Origin: Laguncularia racemosa
Lineage: Eukaryota > Streptophyta > Magnoliopsida > Myrtales > Combretaceae
NCBI GenBank assembly: GCA_037954665.1
Contig: JBBMOL010000082.1
Location: 496,001-560,000, forward strand
Length of the DNA: 64,000 nucleotides
Direction: 5' to 3'
Shown here: in pieces, positions 1 to 11,282 of the stretch
Position numbering within the stretch: the first letter of the stretch is position 1
Layout: each line of letters begins with the position of its first letter
Notes under the pieces: generated by a model
Told to the model about the DNA's origin: nothing
Databases searched by the model: none
The model's input: the letters and a program-made list of their open reading frames with translations, nothing else
Position numbers and translations under genes: made by a program

Positions 1-2331
1 TTCTTCCAAAAATGCATATTGAAGGTAGTCTGGCAGTTGTTTCAATTCTAGCTCAGGTGGTTCCTCAATTGAAGGTTTCGATCTCTGAATGGTGGATCTA
101 TTCATACCTTCAAAGCTTCTTTCTTCTCCCAACTCAGGATTATTATTAAGCTGATTGACAACTGCTCTAATCGCAATATTTTCAGGTTGCTCTTTCTCCC
201 CATTCATCAAACACAATTCCAATGCATCACCAATCAACAGGTCTTACAATGAATCCGAAACTGCGAAGTCGAGGTAGTCGATTGCATAGCATGTATCATC
301 ATGGTGCAGGCTTTGTTTAAGGATGTCAGGCATTTTCACTATGACCTCTTCATTTCCCACTCTCAACACTAACTTCCCATCCCCAACATAAATTATGGCT
401 CTAGTAGTAGCCAAAAATGGCCTCCCCAGTATAAGAGGGACCTCCACATCTGCTTCCATGTCAAGGATGACGAAATCCGCCGGGAAGATGAAGTCCTGCA
501 CCTTCACTAATACATCTTCAACTACTCCTCTCGGGAATTTGATTGATTGATCGGCTAATTGAAGACTCATTTTGGTCGGTTTTGGCTCTCCAATACCCAA
601 TTTCTAGAACATCTTGTATGGCATCAAATTAATGATGGCTGCCAAATCAGCCAATGCCCGTTCTTCAGATAAATTCCCTATCAGGCAAGGGATGGTAAAG
701 CTCCCAGGATCTTTTAACTTCTTTGGGAGTTTGTTCTGAATTACCGCAGAGCATTCTCCTCCTAAAGTTACAGTGGAGAACTCTTCAAGCTTCCTTTTGT
801 TCGATAGCAACTCTTTCAAAAATTTTGCATATCGTGGCATTTGTGATAATGCCTCAACCAATGGAAGGTTGATATGCAATTTCTTGAATATCTCTAAAAA
901 TCTGCCATAGTGCTCATCTATTCTGTCCTTCTTGAGTCGTGCTGGATAAGGGACATTGGGCTTGTATTGTGGGATTAATGGAGGTGATGATTTCTCTTTA
1001 GGTGATTTTTCTGAATGCTTTCCCCTTCTTTGAGAACTACTTGTTCTTTTGCTGGTTCAGTCACCCAACTCTCTTCTTCTTGAACCTTTGGTTGTAGTTC
1101 CTTACCACTTCGTAATGTGACAGCTTTAACATGTCCTCTTGGGTTGGTTTCCGTGTTTCTCGGTAGTGAACCTTGAGATCTCTCTAACAGAAGCTTAGCT
1201 ATCTGATCGACCTGATTTTCACGATTGTGTATTGATGCCTCATGATTCCTTAGAACCGAGTCTTGATTTTTCAGAATCAAATCTAAGGACTTCTGTCTGT
1301 CTTCTGAATCCTTGATGAATTTTGTGAGGAGATCTTCAAGTGGCGGTTTGGAACTCTGGACCATTGGCCTCTGATAACCTGGTGGAGGATTCAGATTACC
1401 CTTCTGAATATTACTGTTGTTAGTCCAAGAAACATTTGGGTGATTTCTCCATCCTGGGTTATAAGTATTGCTGTATGGATTGTTCTGGGGCCAAATCGGG
1501 TTTCCTAAATAATCCACTTGCTCTATTTGCCCTTCCTCACCACCTAAGGGTTCCTCAATAGCCAGCTGATGTTGTGAGACAGCTAGCCCGTCGATCTTTC
1601 TAGATAAAGCCTCAACTTTGGACATGATAGAAGTAACCACATCCACTTCAAGAATGCCTGCCACCTTCTTTTCTCTACCCCTACCATGTGACCATTCATA
1701 ATTATTCGCGGCCATGTCTTCAAAAAGAGTCAAACTTTCTTCAGGAGTTTTATGGTTCAAGGTGCCACCAGTTGTGGCATCTACTGTTTGTCTCGTTTGA
1801 TAGTTCAACCCATTATAAAATATCTGAACTTGAAGCCACTCTAAGATCCCATGGTGTGGGCATTTCCGCATTGAGTCCTTGAATCTCTCCCAGGTTTCAT
1901 ACAACGTCTCCATGTCATACTGATGATAAGATTGAATCTCAGCTCGAAGTTTAGCGGTCTTTGAAGGAGGGAAGAATTTGTCCATAAACTTCTTAATCAG
2001 ACCTTGCCATGTAGTAATGGAGTTCCTCGGTAAAGAATTTAGCCACTGCTTAGCCTTGCCTTTCAAAGAGAATGGGAAGAGCCTGAGGCGGATCGCATCA
2101 TCACTAACTCCATTAAATTTGAAGGTATCGCATATCTCCAGAAAGAGTTGGATATGCGCATTTGGATCTTCATCTTGTAAACCATCAAATTGAGTATATT
2201 GCTGCACCATCTGAATCATGGTAGGCTTAAGTTCAAAATTATTTGCCTCCACTCGAGGACGGACTATGCTAGAGCTAACGCCTATCAAGTTTGGCCTGGC
2301 AAAATCAGAATTGGTTCTAAGTGGCTCATTA
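1..2331 (-). pseudogene. Athila/Tat-like gag-protease fragment
   Basis: Minus-strand remnant of a Ty3/Gypsy polyprotein of Athila/Tat type. Gag reads from about 2331 to 975: a retrotransposon gag domain with the family signatures FELKPTMIQMVQQ, LRLFPFSLKGKAKQWL and FMDKFFPPSKTAKLRAE. The frame shifts by one base in an A-run near 1010. Protease and linker follow to position 1, with in-frame stops at 601-603 and about 244-246. The protease keeps the flap-side motif PLILGRPFLAT, but the active site, normally DLGAS, reads DLAAI, so it would be catalytically dead. The last stretch (243-1) is the usual linker before reverse transcriptase, so the element runs off the left edge. The gag N-terminus is cut at 2331, where the sequence switches to an unrelated LTR remnant; no LTR or primer site is left on that side. 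The family assignment rests on recalled motifs. Confidence 0.8.
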
Positions 2332-2476
2332 ACTCTTGAAGTCGTCAGCCTTTAGTTCTGTCCCCAACTTCTATCTTCGTGATCCGCACTTCAAATATAC
2401 CCGTACTGTTTGCTCCCAACTCCTTATCTTGTCCTTAATCATCCTTAGACCAATCCTCCTAATGTGATCTTCATCA
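2332..2476 (-). repeat. truncated 3' LTR (copy A)
   Basis: The last ~145 bp of an LTR whose full 736-bp version is at 49101-49836. It matches that copy from ACTCTTGAAGTCG onward and ends in CTTCATCA just before a polypurine tract (TTCCCTTCCTCTT on the plus strand). The rest of the LTR was lost where the 1-2331 element abuts. It is the 3' LTR of a minus-strand element, and the polyprotein tail reads into it. Confidence 0.7.
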
Positions 2477-4245
2477 TTCCCTTCCTCTTGAAAAGGATTT
2501 TTCCTCAAATCATCAACTATATTAAACCGACTCAAATCAGTAATATTAAAATTAGTACTAGTTGGATACGTACCTGGCAATTCTAATATATAAATATGAT
2601 CATTGATGCACTTTAGGAGTCGAAATGGACCCTCGCCTCTTAGAAGCCGTTTTGATCATCCTTGTGCTGGGAACCACCTATGACTTATGCTCGTCCAAAC
2701 CCAATCTCTAAGTTTAAATAGAACTTAACGATGCCCTTTGCTGGTTTGTTTTACACTCTGCTTCTTCTGCCGCTCAATATTGAGCTTGGCCTTTTCATGC
2801 ATGTCCACAAATTTCTTTGTTCCTACAAATAGAGCATTCTTAACATCACTAAGTCTCTCATTAGGATTTTCTTTCCACTTTGCTTTTCTCTCATCATTCA
2901 ATGTTTTTCCTCTCTTTTCGCTTTCCTTTAACTTAAACTCTCGCTCCTTTTCTTCTGCAATAAAGCTCAGTTTAATTTTTTTACTAACTCCCTTTTGTTC
3001 ACTCAATCTTTGTAGCCTCACTTGATCTTCATAAAAATTTTCTTTTCTTTCGGCTTTTATTTTTATGTTCTCATAAACCTCATCTTCTTTCTCTTTTTCT
3101 TTTGGACTCTCACCTATTGTCCCTTTTTCATTCTCTTTCTTTTGACCACTCTCTTTTTGTAATTTCAACTAGTCCTCATAAACTTGTTTAGGGGTCAAAG
3201 GCATAAGAGTAACTAATAGGAATCAAAATCCGAAAAACCGATCATTAGGGAAAGAACCAAATGATTTCAAATCTTGGCAGTGAGGGCCCATTTTGAGCAA
3301 ATCGACCCTGGAATTATTTATAAATTAACCTCTTTTCTATTATTCTTGTATTGTGTTTTCTAACAGGCACACTTATTTGGCTTCACAAGGTGATGGACAA
3401 ACTCATTAAGACTCAGCTTATGAGTTATCCATGGACCGACTTAAAAATCAAAGGTGAACTGAACAGAAGAATTCCATTACACAGCTAGCTTATTGAAGAT
3501 TATTTTTGTATTTGTAATTTATTTTCTTGAACTATTATTTTGTAAGCTTTGTGGGACATTTTATTTGGTTGTAATTTTTCTTTTAGGACTGGCCCCCGTA
3601 AAAGTGGCATAGTTGTAATTTTGTGAACTTTTTAACCCTAAAGAAAGCTAGTATAAATACTTGCTTAAGTAGGTTTTAGGGAGCTTTGACATTTTGAGAA
3701 AACACCTCTTTTGCTATCGTGAGGATCATCTTTGCTTGCAATTGATCTTTTATCAATTTCATCCTTGAAATTGTGGCGAGAATTGACTTGAAATCGATTG
3801 TGAGTAATATCAATCATTTCTTGTTGTTTACAAATTGTACTTAGTGAGTCATATCTAGGTGCTATTTGTTGTTCCTACCTTTCAAGAGAATTAGGGTTTT
3901 TTATTTTCAAATTGAATTGAATTCAATTTGATTGGAATTCTAATTTATCTACATCTTATCTATTGTTCATTTCATTCTTACATTGATCCAAATCACAATT
4001 TAGTCTTATTTTCATTTGAATCTACGTAAATAAGGGTTCAAGTGACTATTTGTTTATCATGCAAAATTGAGGAATTGTTCCCATTTGTTATTTGATTATG
4101 CTTAGTCATTTTAGGCAGATTAGTAGCTAGCCTTTGATTGTACTTAAAGGAATATTTATTGGTAAAGTCATCATGTTTAACCCTCCTATTAACTACCATG
4201 GTCTTTTAAGCAACAAGTGAGTAGCCTGCATTGGAACTACGCCAT
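2477..4245 (-). pseudogene. protease / Lys-Glu linker / integrase-tail remnant (copy A)
   Basis: Minus-strand remnant of a Gypsy polyprotein, split by a solo LTR at 3214-4122. At 4245-4123 it begins inside the protease C-terminus (VVPMQATHLLL-like, then a FTNKYSF motif). It resumes at 3213 with MPLTPKQVYED and runs into about 140 residues rich in Lys, Glu and Asn (3168-2725). In the same frame this joins an integrase C-terminal stretch (RDWVWMS, FPAQ, LPGTYPTSTNFNITDLSRF) and ends DLRKNPFQEEGNDE at the LTR. Reverse transcriptase, RNase H and the integrase catalytic core are missing between linker and tail. A few in-frame stops are present. The identical arrangement is at 49837-50573 plus 55438-55559. 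Probably a non-autonomous deletion derivative. Confidence 0.7.
3214..4122 (+). repeat. solo LTR, TGATAGG family (copy A)
   Basis: A 909-bp solo LTR in plus orientation, related to the LTRs at 40794-41834 and 43860-45248. It starts TAATAGGAATC (normal TG mutated to TA) and ends at a decayed GGCACATCA. The flanking five bases are GTAAC (3209-3213) and GTAGC (4123-4127), an almost perfect target duplication. It interrupts a minus-strand protease remnant between two conserved motifs. It contains the TATAAATA box typical of this family near 3652. The equivalent solo LTR at 50574-55437 has the same mutated start and the same flanks. Confidence 0.8.
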
Positions 4246-5269
4246 TGATATGCCTAAATGGGAATTAAGCACAAACAAAACAATCCAAATAACAACCTCA
4301 AAAGACAAGACCAATTCGGTTCACTTTTAGAGAAAAATTGGATCGCAAACCCTAAATGCAATCATTGATCCGAATGATGTATTTCATACAATGATTAACA
4401 CTGTGAAGTATTCCTCAATGAAGATCACAAATTATACTTGAAAAAGCCACATGATTACTAATAAAAAACAATAAGAACCACTTCCATGATCCACCTTCCG
4501 AATGGATTGATTTCATGGTTCAAGAATTGTGCACAATGGATGAATAAAAAAAACAAGTATGATAGTAACTCAAATGAAGCACAATATTTCGAATAACACT
4601 AATTCAAATATGACCAAGAAATGTTTCAATCTAACCCTAGATATGACACACTAGAGAAGAAAAGAAAAGAAAACATAATAAATAGAAATTGATACAACTC
4701 ACAATTTCAAGTTCTTGCACTCGCCACAATTTCAACTCTTGGGATTGAAATTGTTAAGAGGGGATTGAACGAGGATGAACCCTAAGCTCTCTTACGTAAA
4801 AGTGATGTGCTTAATTTGAAAAAAAAATTCCCCTAAAACCCTACTTTAAGCAATTATTTATACTTACTCCCTTTAGGATTAGAAAGTCTACAAAATTATA
4901 ATTAAGCCACCTTCAGGGTAGCCGGTCCTAAATTAAAATTACGAACAAATGAAATTGTCTCAAAAGAAATTACAACATAAAATGGTCCAAAGAACCATTA
5001 CAAAGTACAAAAATAATATAATTCTTCAAGAGCTAATGTTTCGAAGTGAAATCAATCGTAGTGGCCTTTGGATGCAAATCTGATGATGTCCTATGGCTAT
5101 CAACTAATGTAAGACATTTTAGCATCCCATGGGGAAATAATATTGTACCTGTAAGATTATTATTCAAATATTTATTAGATATAAAGAAATAAAGTGAAAT
5201 ATGAGCGATTTGGATAATCATCCAAATGAAGTTTTGAGAACATCTATGGAGTTGGAAAATTTCTCATCA
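4246..5269 (-). repeat. 3' LTR of the gag-protease element
   Basis: A 1,024-bp LTR. On the plus strand it begins TGATATGCCTAAATGG and ends TTTCTCATCA. It matches 13899-14748 up to that copy's break and 55560-56582 throughout. It is followed on its internal side by TCTCCTCGGGCTTC, i.e. a GAAGCCCGAGGAGA polypurine tract in element orientation. The plus-strand element at 40794 has nearly the same tract before its 3' LTR. Confidence 0.8.
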
Positions 5270-5631
5270 TCTCCTCGGGCTTCTAAAAGATTTGCCTTCA
5301 AATCTAGAGAGTCATTTCTAGAACTAAACTTGGACATCTCTGTTGGCCTGTTCTACTGGCTATCAGATATAGTGGAAGTAGTTCTGATCTATTCCTGAAA
5401 CTGGTGGACCTCAGATGGAGTCATAGGTGATAGTACTATGCGATAACCTCCCATACTGACCATATAGGTGTTCCTGAATCCATCATGTAACACCTGCCGA
5501 TCAAACATCCAGGGCTTACCCAACAACAAATGGAATGCACACATAGGAATCACATCACATAGGATCTTATCGTGACATTTCTGTCTAACACACACAGGCA
5601 CCTTCACCCTTAGTGTAATATGCATACTACT
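5270..5631 (-). pseudogene. protease C-terminus plus polyprotein tail
   Basis: The C-terminal half of a Gypsy retropepsin, on the minus strand: CDVIPMCAFHLLLGKPWMFD, then VLHDGFRNTYM and MTPSEVHQFQE before a stop at 5389-5391. The N-terminal half, with the active site, is at 11283-11420, separated by the solo LTR. After the stop come about 35 residues of degenerate tail ending LDLKANLLEARGDD, homologous to the DLRTNPFQEEGNDE end of the related full polyproteins. Protease is thus joined almost directly to the end of pol. Copy B is at 56583-56945, with an earlier stop. Confidence 0.7.
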
Positions 5632-6229
5632 TGTGAAGTTCGAAAATTGTCAAAAAATTATATAAACGATTACAGAAAATAAATAAAATAATAAGTACTT
5701 CTAGGTCGCGATAGTGAGAGGAACAATTTCACAACATTAAAAACTTAAAGAAATGTACGACAAGAATTCAAATGTTGCGACGCATAAATATTATTTTAAT
5801 ATTTTGAGAAAATAATAGGTTTTAAAAATAAAACAATTAAAAGCAATAAACTTAGGCAAAGAAAAGAAGATAACGAACTTTACAAATTGAACTATACGAA
5901 ATATATTGCTGAATAAATTTAGGAAGCAAAGTAATTGAAAAAATCCAAATATAAACCTATAAATAGATAAATAAAAATAATCGTAAGTCCTTTAGTTCGA
6001 GTAAATTAAATTAAAAGAATAAATCATCCGAAACATAATTTTTATGCAATATTCAATTGAATAATGAAATTAAATTAAATTATAAATCTAGGAATTTCAT
6101 AATAAAATTTAGAGTAAATATTTATATTCGAAATAATCAAATTAACCTAGACGTAAAATTTTGTAATAAATTGTTAAAGATAAATTTGTAATGGTATTCT
6201 CGTACGTGTGCAAAACGTTAAAATAGGGA

Positions 6230-6300
6230 TATTTTTAAATAAAATATAATTATAATATAATATATAAATATACATATAAATATATATAATAGAAAAAAAG
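6230..6300 (+). promoter_or_regulatory. TATA cluster of the long LTR
   Basis: Overlapping TATA boxes (ATATATAAATATACATATAAATATATATAA, given here as positions 6259-6290) lie directly upstream of a pyrimidine-rich stretch (6301-6440). This is the layout of a plant LTR promoter with a CT-rich initiator region. It is conserved at 57545-57605 in copy B. Confidence 0.55.
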
Positions 6301-6445
6301 TCCCATCCTTCTTTTCCTTTCTTTTCTTTCTTCCAACTCAAAAGACCCACCCCCCCTACCCCTTACCTCTCTCTCTCCCGTTTTCTGTTTTTCTTTCTTC
6401 TTTCTTCTTCTTCCTTCTTCTTCCTCTTCGTCCTTTGCCTAAATC

Positions 6446-6694
6446 ATGGCACCCCAACAGGCGTTCGCTTTTCTTCTTTTCTTCTTCATATGTCGGTCGT
6501 CTTCTTCTTCCCTTCCGTTATTATTTTTCCCTTCTCGGCCTCCAGCAGCAATGACAATGTCCAGTGGCAATGGTAGTGATGGTCCTGATAGCGACAGCAA
6601 CAGCAATCTCCATAGCAGCAGCAACGGCGGTGGCATCGGCAGTGGGGTAACGAACAGAGGCTTGGCATCGTGTCCGTTTGGTCTCCTTTCTTAA
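6446..6694 (+). other. short ORF in the LTR leader (82 codons)
   Basis: An 82-codon ORF about 150 bp downstream of the TATA cluster. It starts MAPQQAFAFLLFFF, a signal-peptide-like hydrophobic start, and continues into a Ser/Gly/Asn/Asp-rich tail ending LASCPFGLLS. Copy B (57774-58001) keeps the same start and the same C-terminus. Between them indels change the frame for about 25 residues and then restore it. That could mean weak constraint or chance. I recognise no family, and it may simply be transcribed leader. Confidence 0.3.
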
Positions 6695-7029
6695 TGACGA
6701 TGGAGGCAACGACCACAGCTCCCAACAGCAACAATGGCGTCTACAATGACCCTGACAACAACAGCTACACGTGTCCATCACGTCACCAGCGCTAGGTCTC
6801 CAACCGTGTCCGCATGAGGAGAGGGGTTTGACAGCAATGACGGCAATGGCGGTGGTGACAACAATTCGACAACTGCAACAACGACAATGGCAGCCACCAC
6901 GATCAGCAGCCACCTAGCGATGAAAGCCTAATGGCAATAGCAACAACACAACGGCAAGCGATGAGGATGACAACAACAACGGTGACAATAACTGTCGCAA
7001 TGTTCGACGGCAACTCCAACCCTCAATAG

Positions 7030-8430
7030 TAACAGTAATGGCGATGGATGGTGTGTTTGTGTGTACGTGTGTGTGTGTGTGGTTATGGGCATGTGGGTGC
7101 ATGAAGGAAGAGGACCGCAATAGCAGCAGCAGTAGTAGCCATACCGATAGCCATGACAACCGCCACAGCAGCGACGGCATAGCGACAATGATGACAACGG
7201 TGGTAGTAGGTTCTAAGTCATGTCCATCTCATCTTCTTCTTGATGGCGAAGGCGATAGTGGTAGGAATGTGTGGAGGAGGAAAAGAAAATGAGGAAGGAA
7301 GTGAAGGAGCTGGGTATGTATGAGGCGAGTTTGTAAAGTGTGTATGTATGTATGTGTGAAGTGTGTAAGGATGCGTGAAGATGTGTGTATATGTGTGGAT
7401 CATGGTGTGGATGTACGAGAGTGTATGTACGTAGAGGAAAGTTCGTATGTGTGTGCGAGAATGAAGATGTATGTATGCGTATGTGTATAGGGATGTGTGT
7501 GATGTATGTGGGAAAGTGTGTATGTATGTCAATGATGGAGTATGGTGTGTGTGATGATGGGTGTGAGGTATATGGAGATATATATAAACGTAGGTGATAG
7601 TGCAAGGTGTGTGTATGGATATGTATAAGTGTAAGTGATGGTACGTAGTGTGTGCGAAGGTGTGCGCATGTGTAAGAGATACTGTGTGATGTATGTGAGC
7701 GTATGTGTATGTGTAAGAAGGAGGAACCATGTGTGTGTAATGCTTATGAGTGTGTGTACATGTGTATGAAGTGATGTAGTGTATGCGGGATATGTGTGTG
7801 TGTGAATGAGGTGCGTGTCTGTGTAGGTGCGGTTGATGGTGTACGGTGTGTAAGGATGTGTGTATGTGTTAGAGATGATGTGTTATGTGCATAAGGGTGT
7901 GGTGTATATAGATTGTGTGTTGGTGATGATATGTGATGTGTGCGAGAGGGTATGTAGGTGTATTAAAGGTGTGGGATGTGTGGAGTATTGTATGTGTATA
8001 TATATATGGAAAGTATAGGGTGCGTGGTACTAGGGTGTAGATGGATGGTGTGTGTGGAATATGTGGCATGTATATATGTATAAGGAAGGAGTGGCATATG
8101 TGGGCATGTATGTATGTATGTAGAATAGTGTATGGTGTATTGACATATGTGGAAGTTGAGGATGATGTATGTGGGTTATGTATGTACGAATATGAGAGAA
8201 TGTGTGGAGTATGAATATATATGTATGGGTATAGAAGGAAAATGTGGTATGTGTAAAGTATGTGGGCGTATATTGATGGTGTAAGATATATATGGAGTAT
8301 GTGAGTAAGTGTATGAGATGACGTATGGTGTGGGTATGTAAGTATGGATATGGGAAGTGTGTAATATGTGTAGAGTAAATGGATAAGAATATGTGTATGT
8401 TGCTATGAGTGTGGTGTGTGGAAAAGGTTG
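7030..8430 (+). repeat. TG-rich low-complexity tract
   Basis: About 1.4 kb of irregular TGTGTATG-type repeat inside the long LTR, with strong purine/pyrimidine alternation. It creates long open frames on the minus strand rich in His, Thr, Ser and Tyr, which I regard as artefacts of composition. It is conserved at about 58220-59620 in copy B. Confidence 0.8.
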
Positions 8431-11282
8431 GTCTAAGTATAATGGAAGCATGAGTGAGGAAGAAAACCAGTAGAAAGTATGAGGAACTCATAGGTGGAAA
8501 CATCAACAAAGAAGAGAAGAAAGAAGATGATACAAACCTTTAAGGATTGCTAAATCCTGCGAGTTATCCTACAAGTAGTTCGTTGGAAGATATTAAAGAC
8601 ATTTGGATAAATGAAAGGCTCAAAGATGCTTCATGGACGAGAGAAGCGTCTATGATGGTGTAACTGGTGAAGGGAATGATTTAAGAAATATTTAAGATGA
8701 TGGCCTAGGAGATAGTTGGAATGAGATGGATTTCACAATAGAATGTTTAAAGGATGTCGAGGAAGATCATTCTTAGCCAAATACCCTAATGCAAGATCTT
8801 CAATTATCCTTTCCAAGGATATCTTGCATAGGTAGAAGAAGGAATTCCAAATTTGGCAAGTCGAAGACATTCCATTGCTCGACTTCTACACAAGGAAAGC
8901 AAATAGTCGATCATAGCAACTTGAGGTGTTAGAAGCATAGATTCGAAGGAAGTTCAACATTTGAATCTTGTTCACCTAAAGTTCCATAAAGAGGAAACTT
9001 CATGCCTTGTCATCAATCACAAGATGAGCAGAGTACACATATCGGGGGCGAGTAGACTGCTAAAGTTAGGTGAAGATGCGACTTTATGATTTGGTTGAGG
9101 AAGCATCATAGAAGGATATTGACTTTAAGAGGAACGCAAAGGAGTTACTTGCTGGAATCGCTCGACTCCGGTTAGGACTACGACAACCCTAAACAAGTGA
9201 GTGGGAAACTTAATGATATGCTACTATGTTGTGTTATATGTGGAATGCTATGTATGTGAAATTGTTGTTTGTAGTATTTGCTATTTAATGTGATTGTTGT
9301 TGAGTTATGTGGTGGGAATTAATGAGTTAGGAAATAAGTCAGGAGGAATATAGGGGAATGAATGGTCCAAGAGTTTAGATGTCATTACCTTAATAATAGC
9401 TCCTAGCGCCATATTGCTAGTGCTATAACCATAAGCCTAACCCATGTTTTACAAATTGTTTTCTTCCGAATCCACCAAAATATGGAAATTTAGCTTTTCC
9501 CTCTATAGCTACCGAATAGGTATGCTTCGTTAGAATAGGGTGTATAGGCATTAGTATGTATACATGTCAGAGTTGGTTCCTAAATGTGTATACATATACT
9601 CAATAAACTTATTTTCCTATTTTAATTACGAAACACACTCATGAACATAACCATACCAAATCATGAGTGCAACCTTAACTTTTACAAATCAATGACCATA
9701 TTTTCTTACCCTCTTAAGTACGCAAGGGCAAATGTCTAGTAAATTGTCTTTAATTGAGGAAAGGTCCCAAACATAAATATCCATGGATATGTATATATGT
9801 ATATATTATGCACAAGTGTCATGAAGACATTAAAAGGAAAATGCAAGATGACCTTCTTGGCTCTTGAAAGTGTGAAAATGTTAGAGCACTTGAGAAGTGC
9901 AATGACACAAAGGTGTTAGAAATGATTGAAAGCCAACCCAAATGGTTCGGCATTCAAGAAAAGGGCATAAAGGTGCTAGATCTGGTGATCGTAAGTTGAC
10001 CCGAGTGGTTTGACATTTAAAAGAAATGGCACAAAGAGGTGCCAAGATAATTTAATCCATTATAAAATTAGACAGGTCAATGTCCACGGGGTTTGGGTTT
10101 AGTGTCAGTATTGCATAACTAGAAATGCATAATCTTTGCTTGTGATGAGTGATAAGAAGAACATGATTTATGCTTATTGTGATGAGTGAAATGGAATGTT
10201 TGATGTTTACTTTTGTGATATGATTGATTGCAATTGTAAATGTTGTTTGATCACCCTAAATAAATTAATTAAGGAAGAGGACCTGATTTAAAAACCTGAC
10301 ATGCATTTTCACAAGACATTATGAGATTGAAGGCCATCACTATCACAGCATGCATTGGAAGTGATCAAGAGGATCGTTGTTCCGCCAAGTGTGAACTAAG
10401 TGACTAGGGGATTGTCGCGCCTTGACGATTCTAAGTTCGGCTTGTCCTTAAGGGTTTTACTCCATCTGGTGTAGAGAAGCACGGGAGCATTCACTGTTCA
10501 GTTAATAAGATATCATAATTTACCAAGTGATAAGATAAATAAACTAGGTAATGACTTGGGCACTGATGGTGGCTTCGGAATCCCCAACCCAGGGTCAAGG
10601 GGGCGTAAACCTTAGACTTCACGTCGGTTACCGGAAGACCATGTGAGATGCTGCATTCAAATGGTTGTTCATGTATAGCATACATTTAGTATTTTAAATT
10701 GAATTTACTTGCTTGTGTACATAGCATAGGTTTAATAACTTGATGTGAATTTTCTTGTGTATGTATGTAGCATATGTCTCATGTTTGATTTGAGTTTTTG
10801 TGTGTGTGTATGTATGTAGCATTGAAAGTGTTACCATCCCATTCACGGAGCCATGGTGTGCTCACCCCCTCATAGACTTTATGCCGGTGTTGATAGTGAA
10901 AGCGCGGGATGGGCCAAGATGTAAAGTATTGAGAGTTTTAGAAGACCAAAACAACGAAGTAAGAATTGTGAATGATACATTTACTTAGATGAATGTTAGG
11001 ACCCTAATGTAAATAGAAATGTTTAAATTGAGAAACCTAGGATTTATCCTATTCTATTGATTGGTAGGGGATACCGATTCTTTACGATCATGGTCAACTG
11101 TAGGATTCGGGTTCCATAATGATATTTTATTTTCTAATCATATGTATTATAACTTATTGTAGTTGTAATTATTTACTTAGAGTCTTACGATCTTTGACTC
11201 GTAAGACGATTATCATGTAACAAGTGCACATGTGCTATGATAATTTAGTAGAGGCTTCTAGGCCCCCTTTTGGGGCATGACA

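Larger units (their letters stand above)
5632..11282 (+). repeat. 5.65-kb solo LTR (copy A)
   Basis: A long insertion that splits the protease of the surrounding element. It begins TGTGAAGTTCG and ends GGGGCATGACA, and the flanking five bases are CTACT (5627-5631) and CTACC (11283-11287). No primer site, polypurine tract, gag or pol is visible inside, so I read it as one very long solo LTR in plus orientation. In order it holds an AT-rich 5' part, a TATA cluster, a pyrimidine-rich stretch, a GC-richer leader with a short ORF, about 1.4 kb of TG-rich repeat, then a long noncoding 3' part. Copy B is 56946-62479 (5,534 bp). A diverged end of the same family is at about 47880-48737. A less likely reading is a non-autonomous element of unknown type. 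Confidence 0.7.

Noticed and set aside
2738..3025. Plus-strand Phe/Leu/Ser-rich ORFs opposite the Lys/Glu linker (also 50098-50385, 16537-17046)
   Set aside because: Antisense shadows of the charged linker; the minus frame continues known protease and integrase motifs.
5033..5398. Small ORFs at the LTR end (also 56346-56711)
   Set aside because: They span the LTR edge and the polypurine tract; the plus-strand one is antisense to the residual pol tail.
6521..6913. Cys/His-rich minus-strand ORF in the long LTR leader (also 57841-58370)
   Set aside because: Arises from CAGCAACGG-type repeats on the plus strand; Cys and His have no zinc-finger spacing and the frame differs between copies.
7213..8509. 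Long His/Thr/Tyr-rich minus-strand ORFs
   Set aside because: They are produced by the TG-rich repeat: composition is extreme, no domain is visible, and several overlapping frames are open at once.
10800..10988. 62-codon ORF near the end of the long LTR, similar in copy B (61940-62185)
   Set aside because: Conserved only because the LTR is duplicated; the N-terminus is TG-repeat and no domain is seen.
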